From: Janthinobacterium sp. PC23-8
Lineage (GTDB): Bacteria > Pseudomonadota > Gammaproteobacteria > Burkholderiales > Burkholderiaceae_D
NCBI RefSeq assembly: GCF_002250505.1
Contig: NZ_NJGY01000001.1
Span: 2,437,066-2,501,065, forward strand
Direction: 5' to 3'
Length of the DNA stretch: 64,000 nt
Shown here: positions 32,961 through 42,402 of the stretch, piece after piece
How positions within the stretch are numbered: position 1 is the stretch's first letter
Layout of the letters: each line of letters starts with the position of its first letter
Made by a program: the position numbers and the translations under genes
Notes under the pieces: generated by a model
Database searches by the model: none
Told to the model about the DNA's origin: nothing
The model's input: only the letters and a program-made list of their open reading frames with translations

Positions 32961-34133
32961 TCAGTCGTCGCCCAGCTGCAGCGAGCTCGGCTGGCGTTTC
33001 TCGATCGCCCACTTGAGAAGCGCCGCGCTGCGGAATATGCCGTGGGCAAACTTGCCGTATGGCAGTGTGAGAAACAGCGCCATCACCGTGCCGAGGTGCA
33101 GGCACAGCACCAGCGTCAGGGCGGGCGTGGCGCGCGCCAGCATCAGCATCAGGCCGCTCGCGGCCGTCAGGAACAGCAGCGCAATGAAGCCGCGGTCCAT
33201 CGGCTTCTGGGCGGCATCGCCTTGCAGGGGATGGCGGCGCAGGTTCAGCACGAACAGGCCGGCGGTGCCGAACAGCAAGGCAACGCCGCCGCTGATGCCC
33301 AGCAGCTTGGGCAGGCTGCCGAAAGCGTAGGGCGCCTCCCAACCGAACAGATAGTGATACAGGGTGGCCGTGCCGGTGGCCGCGAAGCACAGCATGAAGC
33401 CGTAAAACGTCAGGTGGTGGCAGCGTCGCCGCGCCATCGAGAAGGCATCGTCGGCATTGTTGCAGCCGGCGCCATGGCCACCGCCCAGGAATTTCAGGCG
33501 CAGCACCTTGTCGGCGGCGTCGCCGACGGCCGCTGCCGAGGCGGCGCCGGGCGTGACGTCGCGCCAGAAGCGCCGCACGCCCAGGCCCAGCGCCAGCAGC
33601 GCGAACAGGAAGATGGGCGCGAACAGGCTCACCATCAGCTTATGCGGAAAAACCGCATAAAAGCTGCCGCCCATCGGTACCTGCAGAAGCGAACCCTGGC
33701 CGCTGGCGGCGAGCGCCAGGAACAACGCCAGCCCGGCCACCAGCGCCAGCGACAGCGCCAGGCCGTTGCGTTTGTACAGTGCCCCCAGGGCGGGCGGCCA
33801 GGCGTAATCGGTATAGGTTTCAAGGCGCACCTTGGCCATGGCCTGCGGCACGTTGATGGCGAATTCGTGCGGCGGCGCGTATTGGCAGGCATGCAGGCAA
33901 GCGCCGCAGTTGTGGCACAGGTTGGCCAGGTAATTGATGTCGGCCTTGTTGAACTCCAGCCGCCGTGTCATGGCCGGAAATACGGCGCAGTAGCCTTCGC
34001 AATAACGGCAGGAATTGCAGACCGTCATCTGACGCCCGACTTCGACTTCATTCGCGCTCAGGATAGGGATCGTGGGATAGCCGCCCCTGGCCAGCGTGCT
34101 GGCCTCGCGCGTCAGGGATTCAAGCTGTTGCAT
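32961..34133 (-). CDS. tcuB: Tricarballylate utilisation membrane Fe-S protein TcuB
   Basis: Membrane electron-transfer protein of 390 aa that reoxidises the FADH2 of TcuA by passing electrons to the quinone pool. The N-terminus has two cysteine clusters for 4Fe-4S centres, [11 protein letters not shown] (about 39-49) and [11 protein letters not shown] (about 73-83). It is followed by about six TM segments with conserved histidines likely to bind heme. ATG 34133 overlaps the end of tcuA by 14 nt. Order and spacing match known tcuABC operons. Confidence 0.93.
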   Translation of the reverse strand: MQQLESLTREASTLARGGYPTIPILSANEVEVGRQMTVCNSCRYCEGYCAVFPAMTRRLEFNKADINYLANLCHNCGACLHACQYAPPHEFAINVPQAMAKVRLETYTDYAWPPALGALYKRNGLALSLALVAGLALFLALAASGQGSLLQVPMGGSFYAVFPHKLMVSLFAPIFLFALLALGLGVRRFWRDVTPGAASAAAVGDAADKVLRLKFLGGGHGAGCNNADDAFSMARRRCHHLTFYGFMLCFAATGTATLYHYLFGWEAPYAFGSLPKLLGISGGVALLFGTAGLFVLNLRRHPLQGDAAQKPMDRGFIALLFLTAASGLMLMLARATPALTLVLCLHLGTVMALFLTLPYGKFAHGIFRSAALLKWAIEKRQPSSLQLGDD

Positions 34134-35523
34134 GGTGTACTTTCTTTGCAGCGAGTGCCGCCTGAGTGCCGGCGATACGCCCGAAGGCGGTGCCGATGGC
34201 CATGCCGACGCCGGCGGTGTAGCCCTGGCCAAGCACGTTGCCGGCCATCATTTCACCGGCGACGAAGAGATTCGGACTGGGGCGTCCGCCGAAGTGCACG
34301 GCGGCATGTTCGTCGACCTTCAGGCCCAGATAGGTGAAGGTGACGCCCGGGCGCAGCGCGTAGCCATAAAATGGCGCGGTGTCGACAGGCCGCGCCCAGT
34401 GCGTCTTGGCGGGCGCCAGGCCGGCGGTGCGGCAGTCGTCGAGCGCGGTGTGGTCGAAGTTGCCGGGACGGCAGGCGGCGTTGTAATCGTGCACCGTCTG
34501 CACGAAGGCCTGTTCAGGCAGGCCGAGCAGGCGGGCCAGTTCGGGCAGCGTGTTGGCCACGGTGCCGGGAAACACCGGCGGCATGAAGCGGCCGATGGCT
34601 TTCTGGTCGGTGATGGAGTAGGCGATCTGGCCCGGCTGCTGCGCCACCAGGCGGCCCCATATTGCGTAGCGCTTGGGCCAGAAGTCCTCGCCCTCGTCGT
34701 AAAAACGGTCGCCTTCGCGATTGACCACGACGCCGAGCGAGACACAGTCGATGCGGGTGCAGATGCCGCCGTCGTAGAGCGGCGCGCGGGCGTCGATCGC
34801 CACCATGTGGGCCTGGGTCGGGTCGCCAATTGCGTCGGCGCCGGCAGCGATCATGTGCTTGAGCAACACGCCTTCGTTGAAGCGCGTACCGCGGATCAGG
34901 AAATTGTCGGACGGCCATTCGCCGCGCGCGTTCTGGCCCCATGCTTCGCGCAGCCATTCCCGGTTCGACTCGAAGCCGCCGGCCGCCAGCACACAGCTTT
35001 TCGCGGCAATGCGTTCGCCCTTGGCCGTATGCACGGCAACAAAGCGGTCACCGTCGAGCTCGACGGACACCACCGGCGTGTCATAGCGCAGCTCGACGCC
35101 GAGCTGTTCGGCGCTGCGGAAATAGGCGTTCACCAGGGCCTTGCCGCCGCCCATGAAAAAGGCGTTGGTGCGGGCCACATGCAGCGCGCCCGATAGCGGC
35201 GGCTGGAAGTGCACGCCATGCCGGCGCATCCAGTCGCGGCAGCTCGACGAAGCGCGAATCGCGAGGCGCGCCAGCTTTTCGTCGGTGATGCCGCCAGTGA
35301 CCTTGAGCAGGTCCTGCCAGTATTCTTCCTCTGAATAAGCGTCGATCAGTACGTCTTGTGGCGCCTCATGCATGCAGCGCAGGTTGCGCGTGTGTTGCGA
35401 GTTGCCACCGCGCCATTCACGCGGCGAAGCCTCGATCAGCAGGACCGAAGCGCCCGCCTCGCGCGCCATCAGTGCCGCACACAGTGCCGCATTGCCGCCA
35501 CCAATGACCAGTACATCCACCAT
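34120..35523 (-). CDS. tcuA: FAD-dependent tricarballylate dehydrogenase TcuA
   Basis: Flavoprotein of 467 aa that oxidises tricarballylate to cis-aconitate. The Rossmann motif [20 protein letters not shown] lies at the N-terminus; the fumarate-reductase/KsdD-like substrate domain and the closing FAD segment ([20 protein letters not shown]) are present. ATG 35523 has AAGGAGGTAT just upstream, an excellent ribosome-binding site. It is overlapped by tcuB downstream and preceded by tcuR at 78 bp. Confidence 0.94.
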   Translation of the reverse strand: MVDVLVIGGGNAALCAALMAREAGASVLLIEASPREWRGGNSQHTRNLRCMHEAPQDVLIDAYSEEEYWQDLLKVTGGITDEKLARLAIRASSSCRDWMRRHGVHFQPPLSGALHVARTNAFFMGGGKALVNAYFRSAEQLGVELRYDTPVVSVELDGDRFVAVHTAKGERIAAKSCVLAAGGFESNREWLREAWGQNARGEWPSDNFLIRGTRFNEGVLLKHMIAAGADAIGDPTQAHMVAIDARAPLYDGGICTRIDCVSLGVVVNREGDRFYDEGEDFWPKRYAIWGRLVAQQPGQIAYSITDQKAIGRFMPPVFPGTVANTLPELARLLGLPEQAFVQTVHDYNAACRPGNFDHTALDDCRTAGLAPAKTHWARPVDTAPFYGYALRPGVTFTYLGLKVDEHAAVHFGGRPSPNLFVAGEMMAGNVLGQGYTAGVGMAIGTAFGRIAGTQAALAAKKVHHATA

Positions 35524-35601
35524 CGAATACCTCCTTGTTGTGGGGGTAAATTCTAGGTGGACTGGTTCAACTCCGGTAGTGGCCGGTTACACAAGCGGCG
35601 T

Positions 35602-36528
35602 TCAGGATTCGTGAAGACTTGCACCGGGCCATTCGGCGCCGGTAACCAGTTCGCGCACCACGTCGCGCAGCACGATGCGGCTGGCCAGCACTGCGGGCGA
35701 GAGCTCATCCTCAGGCAGGCTGGCCAGCTGGTTGCGGCGGCGCACGCCGGCGTCCGCCACCTGCACCAGCCGTACCTCGGAGGCAGGAAGGCGCGAGGTT
35801 GCCGCGCCGGGCTGGATGGTCGCCGCCAGCCCGGCGCGGACAACATCCATCAGGATGGCCAGGCCGTCGATGTCGGCAACGATGTTCGGTTCGCACTTGG
35901 CCTGCGCAAACGCGGTCGCCACGATCGCCCGCAAGCCGTGGGTGCCGCTCGGCATGGCCAAGGGCAGCGCGCCGATCTCCCGGAGACGCACTTGCTTGCC
36001 CTTCGGCATGCCAACCAGCTGCGGGGAGCCGATGACAAACAGACTTTCATCAAGGAGCGGTGTCGCGCTCAGGCGTTTGGCCCCGTCCGTCTCGAACAGG
36101 ATCGCCAGGTCGAGTTGGCGCGCATTGAGCATGGCCGCGAGGTTGCCTGACAGGCTTTCGACAAGATGCAAACGGATATCTGGATAGCGGGCACGCAAGC
36201 CGTTCATGAACGGCAGCGCCAGCACCGATGCCGTCGATGGCGCAAGACCGACGCTCACGTGCCCGGACAGGCGCGCGTGCTGCGCGGCGCGGGCCGCCTC
36301 GTCGACATGGCGCAGTGCCAGCTGCGCCTGGCGCCAGAAGGCAAAGCCGGCGTCAGTGGGGACGACGCCCGTTGTCGTGCGGCGTAACAGGCGGGTGGAG
36401 AGTTCGCCTTCCAGCCGGCTGATTTGCTGGCTGAGGGTAGAGGTGACCACGCCCAGGTCTGCGGCCGCCCGGCCCATGCTTCCCAATTCGACGACGCGGA
36501 TGAAATAGCGGAGCTGCCGTAGTTCCAT
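35602..36528 (-). CDS. tcuR: LysR family regulator of tricarballylate genes
   Basis: LysR-type regulator of 308 aa with an N-terminal helix-turn-helix (GSMGRAAADLGVVTSTLSQQ) and a complete effector-binding domain. It lies directly upstream of tcuA in the same direction, the position of TcuR in other tcu loci. Tricarballylate-responsive control of tcuABC is inferred from that context and from the family. The 78-bp spacer to tcuA probably carries the tcuA promoter. Confidence 0.85.
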   Translation of the reverse strand: MELRQLRYFIRVVELGSMGRAAADLGVVTSTLSQQISRLEGELSTRLLRRTTTGVVPTDAGFAFWRQAQLALRHVDEAARAAQHARLSGHVSVGLAPSTASVLALPFMNGLRARYPDIRLHLVESLSGNLAAMLNARQLDLAILFETDGAKRLSATPLLDESLFVIGSPQLVGMPKGKQVRLREIGALPLAMPSGTHGLRAIVATAFAQAKCEPNIVADIDGLAILMDVVRAGLAATIQPGAATSRLPASEVRLVQVADAGVRRRNQLASLPEDELSPAVLASRIVLRDVVRELVTGAEWPGASLHES

Positions 36529-36603
36529 GGTTCACCGGTGCAATGAAACGGCGATAGTAGCATGCGTCATTGCGCAGCAAAGGCCGGACATTCAGACACC
36601 GCC

Positions 36604-37614
36604 TCAGCCGTACTTGCTCACTGCCACCTCTTCGTCGCGCCGCGCATATTTCTGCGCAATCACCGCGCACACCATCAATTGAATCTGGTGAAACAGCATC
36701 AGCGGCAAAATCACCATGCCCAGCGAGCGGGTCGAGAACAGTACCTTGGCCATCGGCACGCCGCTGGCCAGGCTTTTCTTGGAGGCGCAAAAAACCATGG
36801 CGATTTCATCTTCCTTGGAAAAACCCAGGCGGCGGCTGACAAAGGTGGAGATGGCCAGCACCAGTCCCAGCAGCAGCAGGCTGATCAGGCCGAGCGCCAC
36901 CAGCGTTTCCACCGACAGGGTGTGCCAGATGCCTTCGTTGACCGCTTCGCTGAAGGCCGTGTAGACCACCAGCAGGATCGAACCCTGGTCGACGTATTTC
37001 AGTGTCGCTTTGTGGCGGTCGACCCAGCGGCCGATCCAGCGGCGCAGGAACTGCCCGGCCAAAAATGGCAGCAGCAGCTGCATGACGATCGACAGGACGG
37101 CGTCGACCGAGGACTTGCTTTCCGCACCCTTGGCGACCAGCAGCCCGACCAGGATGGGGGCGAGAAAGATGCCGATAAAGTTCGAGGCCGAGGCGCTGCA
37201 GATGGCGGCAGGGATGTTGCCGCGCGCCATGGCGGTCATGGCGATCGAGGACTGCACGGTGGACGGTAGCGCGCACAGGAACAGGATGCCCATGTACAGC
37301 TCGGGCGTGAGGAAGGTCAGGGCCAGCGGACGCAGCGCCAGGCCCAGCAGCGGAAACAAAATGAAGGTGCTGGCCAGCACCAGCAGGTGCAAGCGCCAGT
37401 GCAGCGCGCCGGCCACCACGGCTTCGCGCGAGAGCTTGGCGCCGTGCAGGAAAAACAGCAGGCCGATGGCGACGGTGGTGACATGGCCGAACACCACGGC
37501 GGTCGTGCCCGAGCACGGCAACAGGCTTGCCAGCGCAACGGTGACGAGCAGGGCGATCGTAAAATTATCGGGTTTCAGATTGCGCAGCAGGGCGCCGGGA
37601 GAGAATGAAGACAT
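36604..37614 (-). CDS. Bile acid:sodium symporter (BASS) family transporter
   Basis: Inner-membrane transporter of 336 aa with about ten TM segments, of the SBF-like/YfeH group. Conserved blocks include LFFLHGAKLSREAV near the N-terminus and VFCASKKSLASGVPMAKVLF in the second half. Bacterial members move organic anions with Na+ or H+; bile acids are rarely the real substrate. It lies between tcuR and rhaI, in the same direction as both but with gaps of 75 and 100 bp, so membership in either operon is uncertain. A diverged 3' remnant of a homologue lies at 31.4-31.5 kb. Confidence 0.9.
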   Translation of the reverse strand: MSSFSPGALLRNLKPDNFTIALLVTVALASLLPCSGTTAVVFGHVTTVAIGLLFFLHGAKLSREAVVAGALHWRLHLLVLASTFILFPLLGLALRPLALTFLTPELYMGILFLCALPSTVQSSIAMTAMARGNIPAAICSASASNFIGIFLAPILVGLLVAKGAESKSSVDAVLSIVMQLLLPFLAGQFLRRWIGRWVDRHKATLKYVDQGSILLVVYTAFSEAVNEGIWHTLSVETLVALGLISLLLLGLVLAISTFVSRRLGFSKEDEIAMVFCASKKSLASGVPMAKVLFSTRSLGMVILPLMLFHQIQLMVCAVIAQKYARRDEEVAVSKYG

Positions 37615-37714
37615 GCGTAGACCTGGTTGCGGCGCAACCTTGCGCCAGTGCCAGGCATTTTACCTGCTTGCTTGGCGGCATGCCTGGAAGCTGCATGCCG
37701 CCCGATCACGGCTC

Positions 37715-39010
37715 TTACACAATGCCGCTGCTGCTGGCGCCTGCTTTCGGTGGGCGCACCACGCCGCGCGCTTCGCGGTAGCCCGTGGTGCGGTAGCACG
37801 CCACCGGATCGATGGCCGCGCCCGAGCGCAGGCGCGCCATGGCCAGAATCGCGCCGACATCCGTGCGGAAGGCCTGCTTCAAGGCTTGCGCGGATGCATG
37901 CACATCGTTGCTTTCCTGCAGGTGGCGCAGGCCGGCGCGGTCGACCAGCGCGGACTGGATAAAGGCGCGCTGCACTTCGACGGCGCTGCTCATCAGGCTT
38001 TCGATGGGGTCGGTCACATTGTGTGACTGGTCCAGCATGTAGGCGGGCTTGAAGGAGCTGCCTTCGCGTTCGGCCGCATCGGCCAGTTCGTTGAAGACGA
38101 GGAACAATTGAAACGGGTTGATGCTGCCCGAATCGAGGTCGTCGTCGCCATATTTGCTGTCGTTGAAATGGAAGCCGCCCAGTTTGCCGAACTGCGCCAG
38201 GCGCGCCACGATCATTTCGATATTCGTGTTCGGCGCGTGGTGGCCCAGGTCGACCAGGCATTTGGCTTTCGGTCCCAGTGCGGTGGCGCAGGCAAAGCTG
38301 GTGCCCCAGTCGGCAATGGTGGTGGCGTAAAAAGCCGGCTCGAACAGTTTATGCTCGATAAAGATATTCCAGTCGGCGGGCAGGGCGCCGTAGATGTCGC
38401 GCATGCTGTCCAGATAGCGTTCGAGTGCGCCGCGCAGATTGTGCTGGCCCGGGAAATTGGCGCCGTCTCCGACCCATACCGTCAGCGCTTTTGAACCCAG
38501 TGCGCGGCCCAGTTCGATGCACTCGATATTGTGTTCGACCGCCTGTGCGCGCACGGCCGCGCTTTGCGACGTCAGGCTGCCGTGCTTGTAGGTATGCGCC
38601 TGGCCCGGCTGGTCTTGAAACGTGTTGGAGTTGACGGCGTCAAAGCCCAGGCCATGGCCCTGCGCGATTTCGCGCAGGGCGGCCGTGTCGCTGACTTTGT
38701 CCCAAGGAAAATGCAGCGAGACGGCCGGCGTGGCTTGCGTCAGTTGATGGATGACGGCGCAGTCTTCGAGCTTTTCAAACACATTGCGCGGCTCGCCCAC
38801 GCCGGGAAAGCGGGCAAAGCGGGTGCCGCCCGTGCCGGCGCCCCAGCTCGGCACGGCCACGGCAAAGGTTTGGGCCAGCGCCGTCAGTTTTTCGATATCC
38901 TGGCCGCGCCGCTCCAGTACGCCGGCCAGCGCCGCGTAGTCGGCATCGAGGTTGGCTTGCAGTGTGGCATTGTGCTCGGCCACCAGGCCTTCGTTGATCA
39001 TGGTGTTCAT
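37715..39010 (-). CDS. rhaI: L-rhamnose isomerase (RhaI type)
   Basis: Cytosolic metal-dependent TIM-barrel isomerase of 431 aa converting L-rhamnose to L-rhamnulose. It is of the RhaI (Pseudomonas stutzeri-like) family rather than E. coli RhaA. Metal-ligand segments FIEHKLFEP, LVDLGHHAPNTN and FHFNDSKYGDDDLDSGSINP are visible. It follows the aldolase/dehydrogenase gene by 58 bp and forms the leftward arm of the rhamnose locus. ATG 39010 is preceded by AAGGAGACGC. Confidence 0.94.
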   Translation of the reverse strand: MNTMINEGLVAEHNATLQANLDADYAALAGVLERRGQDIEKLTALAQTFAVAVPSWGAGTGGTRFARFPGVGEPRNVFEKLEDCAVIHQLTQATPAVSLHFPWDKVSDTAALREIAQGHGLGFDAVNSNTFQDQPGQAHTYKHGSLTSQSAAVRAQAVEHNIECIELGRALGSKALTVWVGDGANFPGQHNLRGALERYLDSMRDIYGALPADWNIFIEHKLFEPAFYATTIADWGTSFACATALGPKAKCLVDLGHHAPNTNIEMIVARLAQFGKLGGFHFNDSKYGDDDLDSGSINPFQLFLVFNELADAAEREGSSFKPAYMLDQSHNVTDPIESLMSSAVEVQRAFIQSALVDRAGLRHLQESNDVHASAQALKQAFRTDVGAILAMARLRSGAAIDPVACYRTTGYREARGVVRPPKAGASSSGIV

Positions 39011-39068
39011 GTTGCGTCTCCTTGTGCGCAGCGCGGCGCGTTGGCCGGCTGCTTTTTATAGGACTTGA

Positions 39069-41177
39069 TTATCGTGTGAACGCTGCAGCATTGCCGGCAT
39101 CGACATTGATGATATTGCCGGTGCTCTTGGCCGCTTTTTCGCTGGACAGGAAATACACGGCTTCGGCGATGTCTTCCGGCAGCACGCTGCGTTTCAACAG
39201 GCTGCGCTGGCGGTAGAATTCCTCGATATCGTCCGAATCGATCTTGTTCGAGGCGGCCCGCTCTTCCTTCCACTTGCCGTCCCAGATGCGCGAACCGCGG
39301 ATGACGGCGTCGGGATTGACCACATTGACGCGGATGCCATGCGGCGCGCCTTCGAGCGCCAGGCAGCGCGCCAGGTGGATTTCGGCCGCCTTGGCGGTGC
39401 AATAGGCCGAGGCGCCGCCGGAGGCCACCAGGCCATTCTTGCTGGCCACATATACCATGCTGCCGCCCAGTTGCTGCTGCTTCATGACGCGAAACGCCGC
39501 GCGGCTGACCAGGAAGTAGCCGGTCACCAGGATAGCCTGGTTGCGCTCCCACATTTCCAGGGTCGTGTCTTCCACCGGCGCCGAGGAAGCGATGCCGGCG
39601 TTCGAGACCAAAAGATCGACGCCGCCAAAGCGCAGCGCGGCCGCGTTCAGGATGGCTTCGACTTCATGCTCGGCCGTGATATTGGCGCGCACCGTGGCGA
39701 CATTGTCGCGGCCCGCCACTTTCAACAGGTTCTGTTCGGCTTGCGCCAGCGCTTCGCCATCGATATCGGTCAGCATCACGCACGCGCCTTCCTGCAGCAG
39801 CTGGCGCGCCACGGCCTGGCCGATGCCACCGGCGCCGCCGGTCACCAGGGCGATGCGCCCGGCCAGGCTTTTCGGTTTGGGCATGCGCTGCAGCTTGGCT
39901 TCTTCGAGCAGCCAGTATTCGATATCGAACGCTTCCTGTTCCGGCAAGCCGACATAAGTGTCGACGCCGTTGGCGCCGCGCATCACGTTGATCGCATTGA
40001 CATAAAACTCGCCGGCGATGCGCGCCGTTGCCTTGTCCTTCGCGAAGGACAACATGCCCACGCCGGGAATCAGGTAGATGATGGGATTGGCGTCGCGCAC
40101 GGCCGGGCTGTTGTCGTGCTTGCAGCGCATATAGTAGGCGATGTACTCAAGACGGTAGGCGGCCAGCGCATCGTCGAGGCCCGCCACCAAGCGGTCAAAA
40201 TCGGGGTTGCTTGGGTCGAAGTCGATCACGAACGGACGGATCTTGGTGCGCAGGAAGTGATCGGGGCAGGAAGTACCGAGCGCGGCCAGCGGCAACAAAT
40301 CGTTGCTGCAAACAAAATCGAGCACATTGGCGCTGTCGTCGAAGTGGCCAAGCTTGTATTCGTCCTGGCTGATCTTGCCGCGCAATACAGGCATCAGGCG
40401 CTGGGCCAGGGCGGCACGCTCTTCTGATGGCAAAGGCGCGACCCTGGCACCGCCAAACGCCGGCTGCGTGGTGTTGGCCGCCAGCCAGTCTTCGGCGCGC
40501 TTGATGATGGCCAAGGTCACTTCATAGCAGGACTTGGCCGTATCGCCCCAGGTAAACAGGCCGTGGCCTTCGAGGATAATGCCTTTCAAATGCGGTTGCG
40601 ACTGCGACAGCGCTTCGAGTTTCAGGCCCAGGTCGTAGCCGGGGCGCTGCCATGGCAGCCATCCCAGTTCGCCTTCGAATATCTTTTGCGTCAATGTCTT
40701 GCTGTTGGCGCAGGCGGCAATCGCGATCACCGCATCGGGATGCATATGGTCGACATGCTTGCGCGCGATATACGCATGCAGCGGGGTGTCGATGCTGGCC
40801 GCGCGCGGGTTCAGGTTGAAGGTGCAATGCGGCAGATAGGCCACCATTTCGTCTTCCAGCGCCAGGCCACGGTAGCGGCCTTTCAAGGCATTGAGCTTGT
40901 CCATGTAAAGCGTGGAAAAACCGTCGAGCTTGATGCTGCCCAGGTCGCCGCCGGAGCCCTTCACCCACAGCACTTCGGCTGAATCGCCCGTCAGCGGGTC
41001 GGTCATGCTGATCTTGGCCGAGGTGTTGCCGCCGCCAAAGTTGGTGATGCGCATGTCGGAACCGAGCAGGTTCGAGCGGTACAGCAGCAGCTCCGGTTCG
41101 CTCAAGGTGGCGGCGTGCGCATCATCCCACAGCGAGGCCATGGGCGCGGGCAATTTGGTGTCCATCGTGGCGGTCAT
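39069..41177 (-). CDS. rhaD: Bifunctional rhamnulose-1-phosphate aldolase / short-chain dehydrogenase
   Basis: Fusion enzyme of 702 aa. The N-terminal part (1-430) is a class II aldolase/adducin domain with metal-binding HMHPDAVI and LEGHGLFTWG, cleaving L-rhamnulose 1-phosphate to DHAP and L-lactaldehyde. The C-terminal part is an SDR with NAD-binding VTGGAGGIGQAVA and the catalytic YCTAKAAE, oxidising lactaldehyde to lactate. This fusion is typical of rhamnose loci with a RhaSTPQ transporter. It is the first gene of the leftward arm, divergent from the DeoR regulator across a 327-bp operator region. Confidence 0.93.
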   Translation of the reverse strand: MTATMDTKLPAPMASLWDDAHAATLSEPELLLYRSNLLGSDMRITNFGGGNTSAKISMTDPLTGDSAEVLWVKGSGGDLGSIKLDGFSTLYMDKLNALKGRYRGLALEDEMVAYLPHCTFNLNPRAASIDTPLHAYIARKHVDHMHPDAVIAIAACANSKTLTQKIFEGELGWLPWQRPGYDLGLKLEALSQSQPHLKGIILEGHGLFTWGDTAKSCYEVTLAIIKRAEDWLAANTTQPAFGGARVAPLPSEERAALAQRLMPVLRGKISQDEYKLGHFDDSANVLDFVCSNDLLPLAALGTSCPDHFLRTKIRPFVIDFDPSNPDFDRLVAGLDDALAAYRLEYIAYYMRCKHDNSPAVRDANPIIYLIPGVGMLSFAKDKATARIAGEFYVNAINVMRGANGVDTYVGLPEQEAFDIEYWLLEEAKLQRMPKPKSLAGRIALVTGGAGGIGQAVARQLLQEGACVMLTDIDGEALAQAEQNLLKVAGRDNVATVRANITAEHEVEAILNAAALRFGGVDLLVSNAGIASSAPVEDTTLEMWERNQAILVTGYFLVSRAAFRVMKQQQLGGSMVYVASKNGLVASGGASAYCTAKAAEIHLARCLALEGAPHGIRVNVVNPDAVIRGSRIWDGKWKEERAASNKIDSDDIEEFYRQRSLLKRSVLPEDIAEAVYFLSSEKAAKSTGNIINVDAGNAAAFTR

Positions 41178-41278
41178 ACAGTGTCTCCATTATTGGTTAT
41201 GTGTGCCCAGTGCCATGACCACATCTGTGTGCGGAGCAGTTGGCGGCAGCAGCGCTCAGTAGAAATCAGCGGCCTGAT

Positions 41279-41406
41279 CGTGTCAATCAACAAGCAATCA
41301 AAACAGTGAGAGAAACGCAAATAATCATCATGTTGATCGGAGCGACAATCACGCATTTGCGCGCTCGGCAAATAATCACGATGTTGATTGATTGATTGTT
41401 GACACG
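41279..41406. promoter_or_regulatory. Rhamnose operator region with direct and inverted repeats
   Basis: In the 327-bp gap between the divergent rhaD and DeoR genes, CAAATAATCATCATGTTGAT (from 41318) recurs as CAAATAATCACGATGTTGAT (from 41369), 51 bp apart, i.e. about five helical turns. The outer ends CGTGTCAA (41279) and TTGACACG (41399-41406) are exact inverses. Multiple ATCA/TGAT-rich half sites are usual for DeoR-type sugar regulators. The remainder of 41178-41504 shows no gene. Confidence 0.65.
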
Positions 41407-41504
41407 CACTGCTCAACTGCTTAGGCTGGCTCACCGATAAAGAAGTCGTCCCTGCCTGCTGGCCCTGTGCTTGCCGGCAAGGAGATGACTCAAGAGGAGA
41501 CAAA

Positions 41505-42332
41505 GTGATCAATCACAAACGCCGCAAGGGGCTGTTGAAGTTACTCGCCGAGCATACCGCCGCGAGCGTCGACCAGTTGGTCGGCTGGCTCAATTCGTCG
41601 CCGGCCACCGTACGGCGCGATATCGCCTGGCTGGCCGAGCGCAATCTGCTGCTGCGCACCCGTGGCGGCGCGGAAAGCCTGCCGCAAAAAAAGCAGCGCA
41701 CCTTTGCGCTGTCGGGCGAGACCTTCCAGAACAATATCGAGCGCTGCGCCGCGCAAAAACGCGCGATTGCCCGCCATGCCTGCAGCCTGTGCGCGGACGG
41801 CGACACCATCATCATCAATGGCGGCACCACCACCTACCGCATGGTGGAATTTTTGGTCGACAAGCGCCTGAAAATCCTCACCAATTCCTTCCTGATGGCC
41901 GAGCGCCTGTTGATGACCAGCGAGAACGAAATCATCCTGCCGGGCGGCAAGGTCTACCGCGAGCAGAACGTCATCCTGAGCCCTTTCGACAACGATATCA
42001 GCCAGCACCATTACGCGGGAAAAATGTTCATGGGCGTGTACGGCCTGTCGATGCTGGGCCTGATGGAAGCGGACCCGATGCTGATCCAGGCCGAGAAGCG
42101 GCTGATCAGCCAGGCCGAAGAACTGATCGTGCTGGCCGACAGCAGCAAGTTCGCGCGCAAGGCGGGGCTGATTTTATGCGGCCTGAATCGCGTCTCCTGC
42201 GTCATCACGGACACCGGCGCGTCGGACGCTGCGGTGCAGATGCTCGAACAATCGGGTATCAAGGTGCTGGCGGTGGCGCCCGAACCGGCGCCGCAGCCGC
42301 TGCATGCCGAGCGCGACTGGCAGGCCCACTAA
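41505..42332 (+). CDS. DeoR family regulator of rhamnose catabolism
   Basis: DeoR-type regulator of 275 aa with an N-terminal helix-turn-helix (TAASVDQLVGWLNSSPATVR then RDIAWLAERNLLLRTRGGAE) and a sugar-phosphate sensor domain (DTIIINGGTTTYRMVEFL; VLADSSKFARKAGLI). GTG 41505 is the start, with AAGAGGAGA upstream. It leads the transporter arm and probably represses both divergent arms, released by a rhamnose intermediate (inferred from other loci). Confidence 0.9.
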   Translation: MINHKRRKGLLKLLAEHTAASVDQLVGWLNSSPATVRRDIAWLAERNLLLRTRGGAESLPQKKQRTFALSGETFQNNIERCAAQKRAIARHACSLCADGDTIIINGGTTTYRMVEFLVDKRLKILTNSFLMAERLLMTSENEIILPGGKVYREQNVILSPFDNDISQHHYAGKMFMGVYGLSMLGLMEADPMLIQAEKRLISQAEELIVLADSSKFARKAGLILCGLNRVSCVITDTGASDAAVQMLEQSGIKVLAVAPEPAPQPLHAERDWQAH

Positions 42333-42402
42333 AAACCCATAAAAACAAGATGGCAGGGGGCATGGTGTCTACCGCCACATCAATAATAAAAGGAGACGTG
42401 GC

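Noticed and set aside
41279-41406. CRISPR-like repeats
   Set aside because: Only two copies with an operator-like layout between divergent sugar genes; no array or cas genes.
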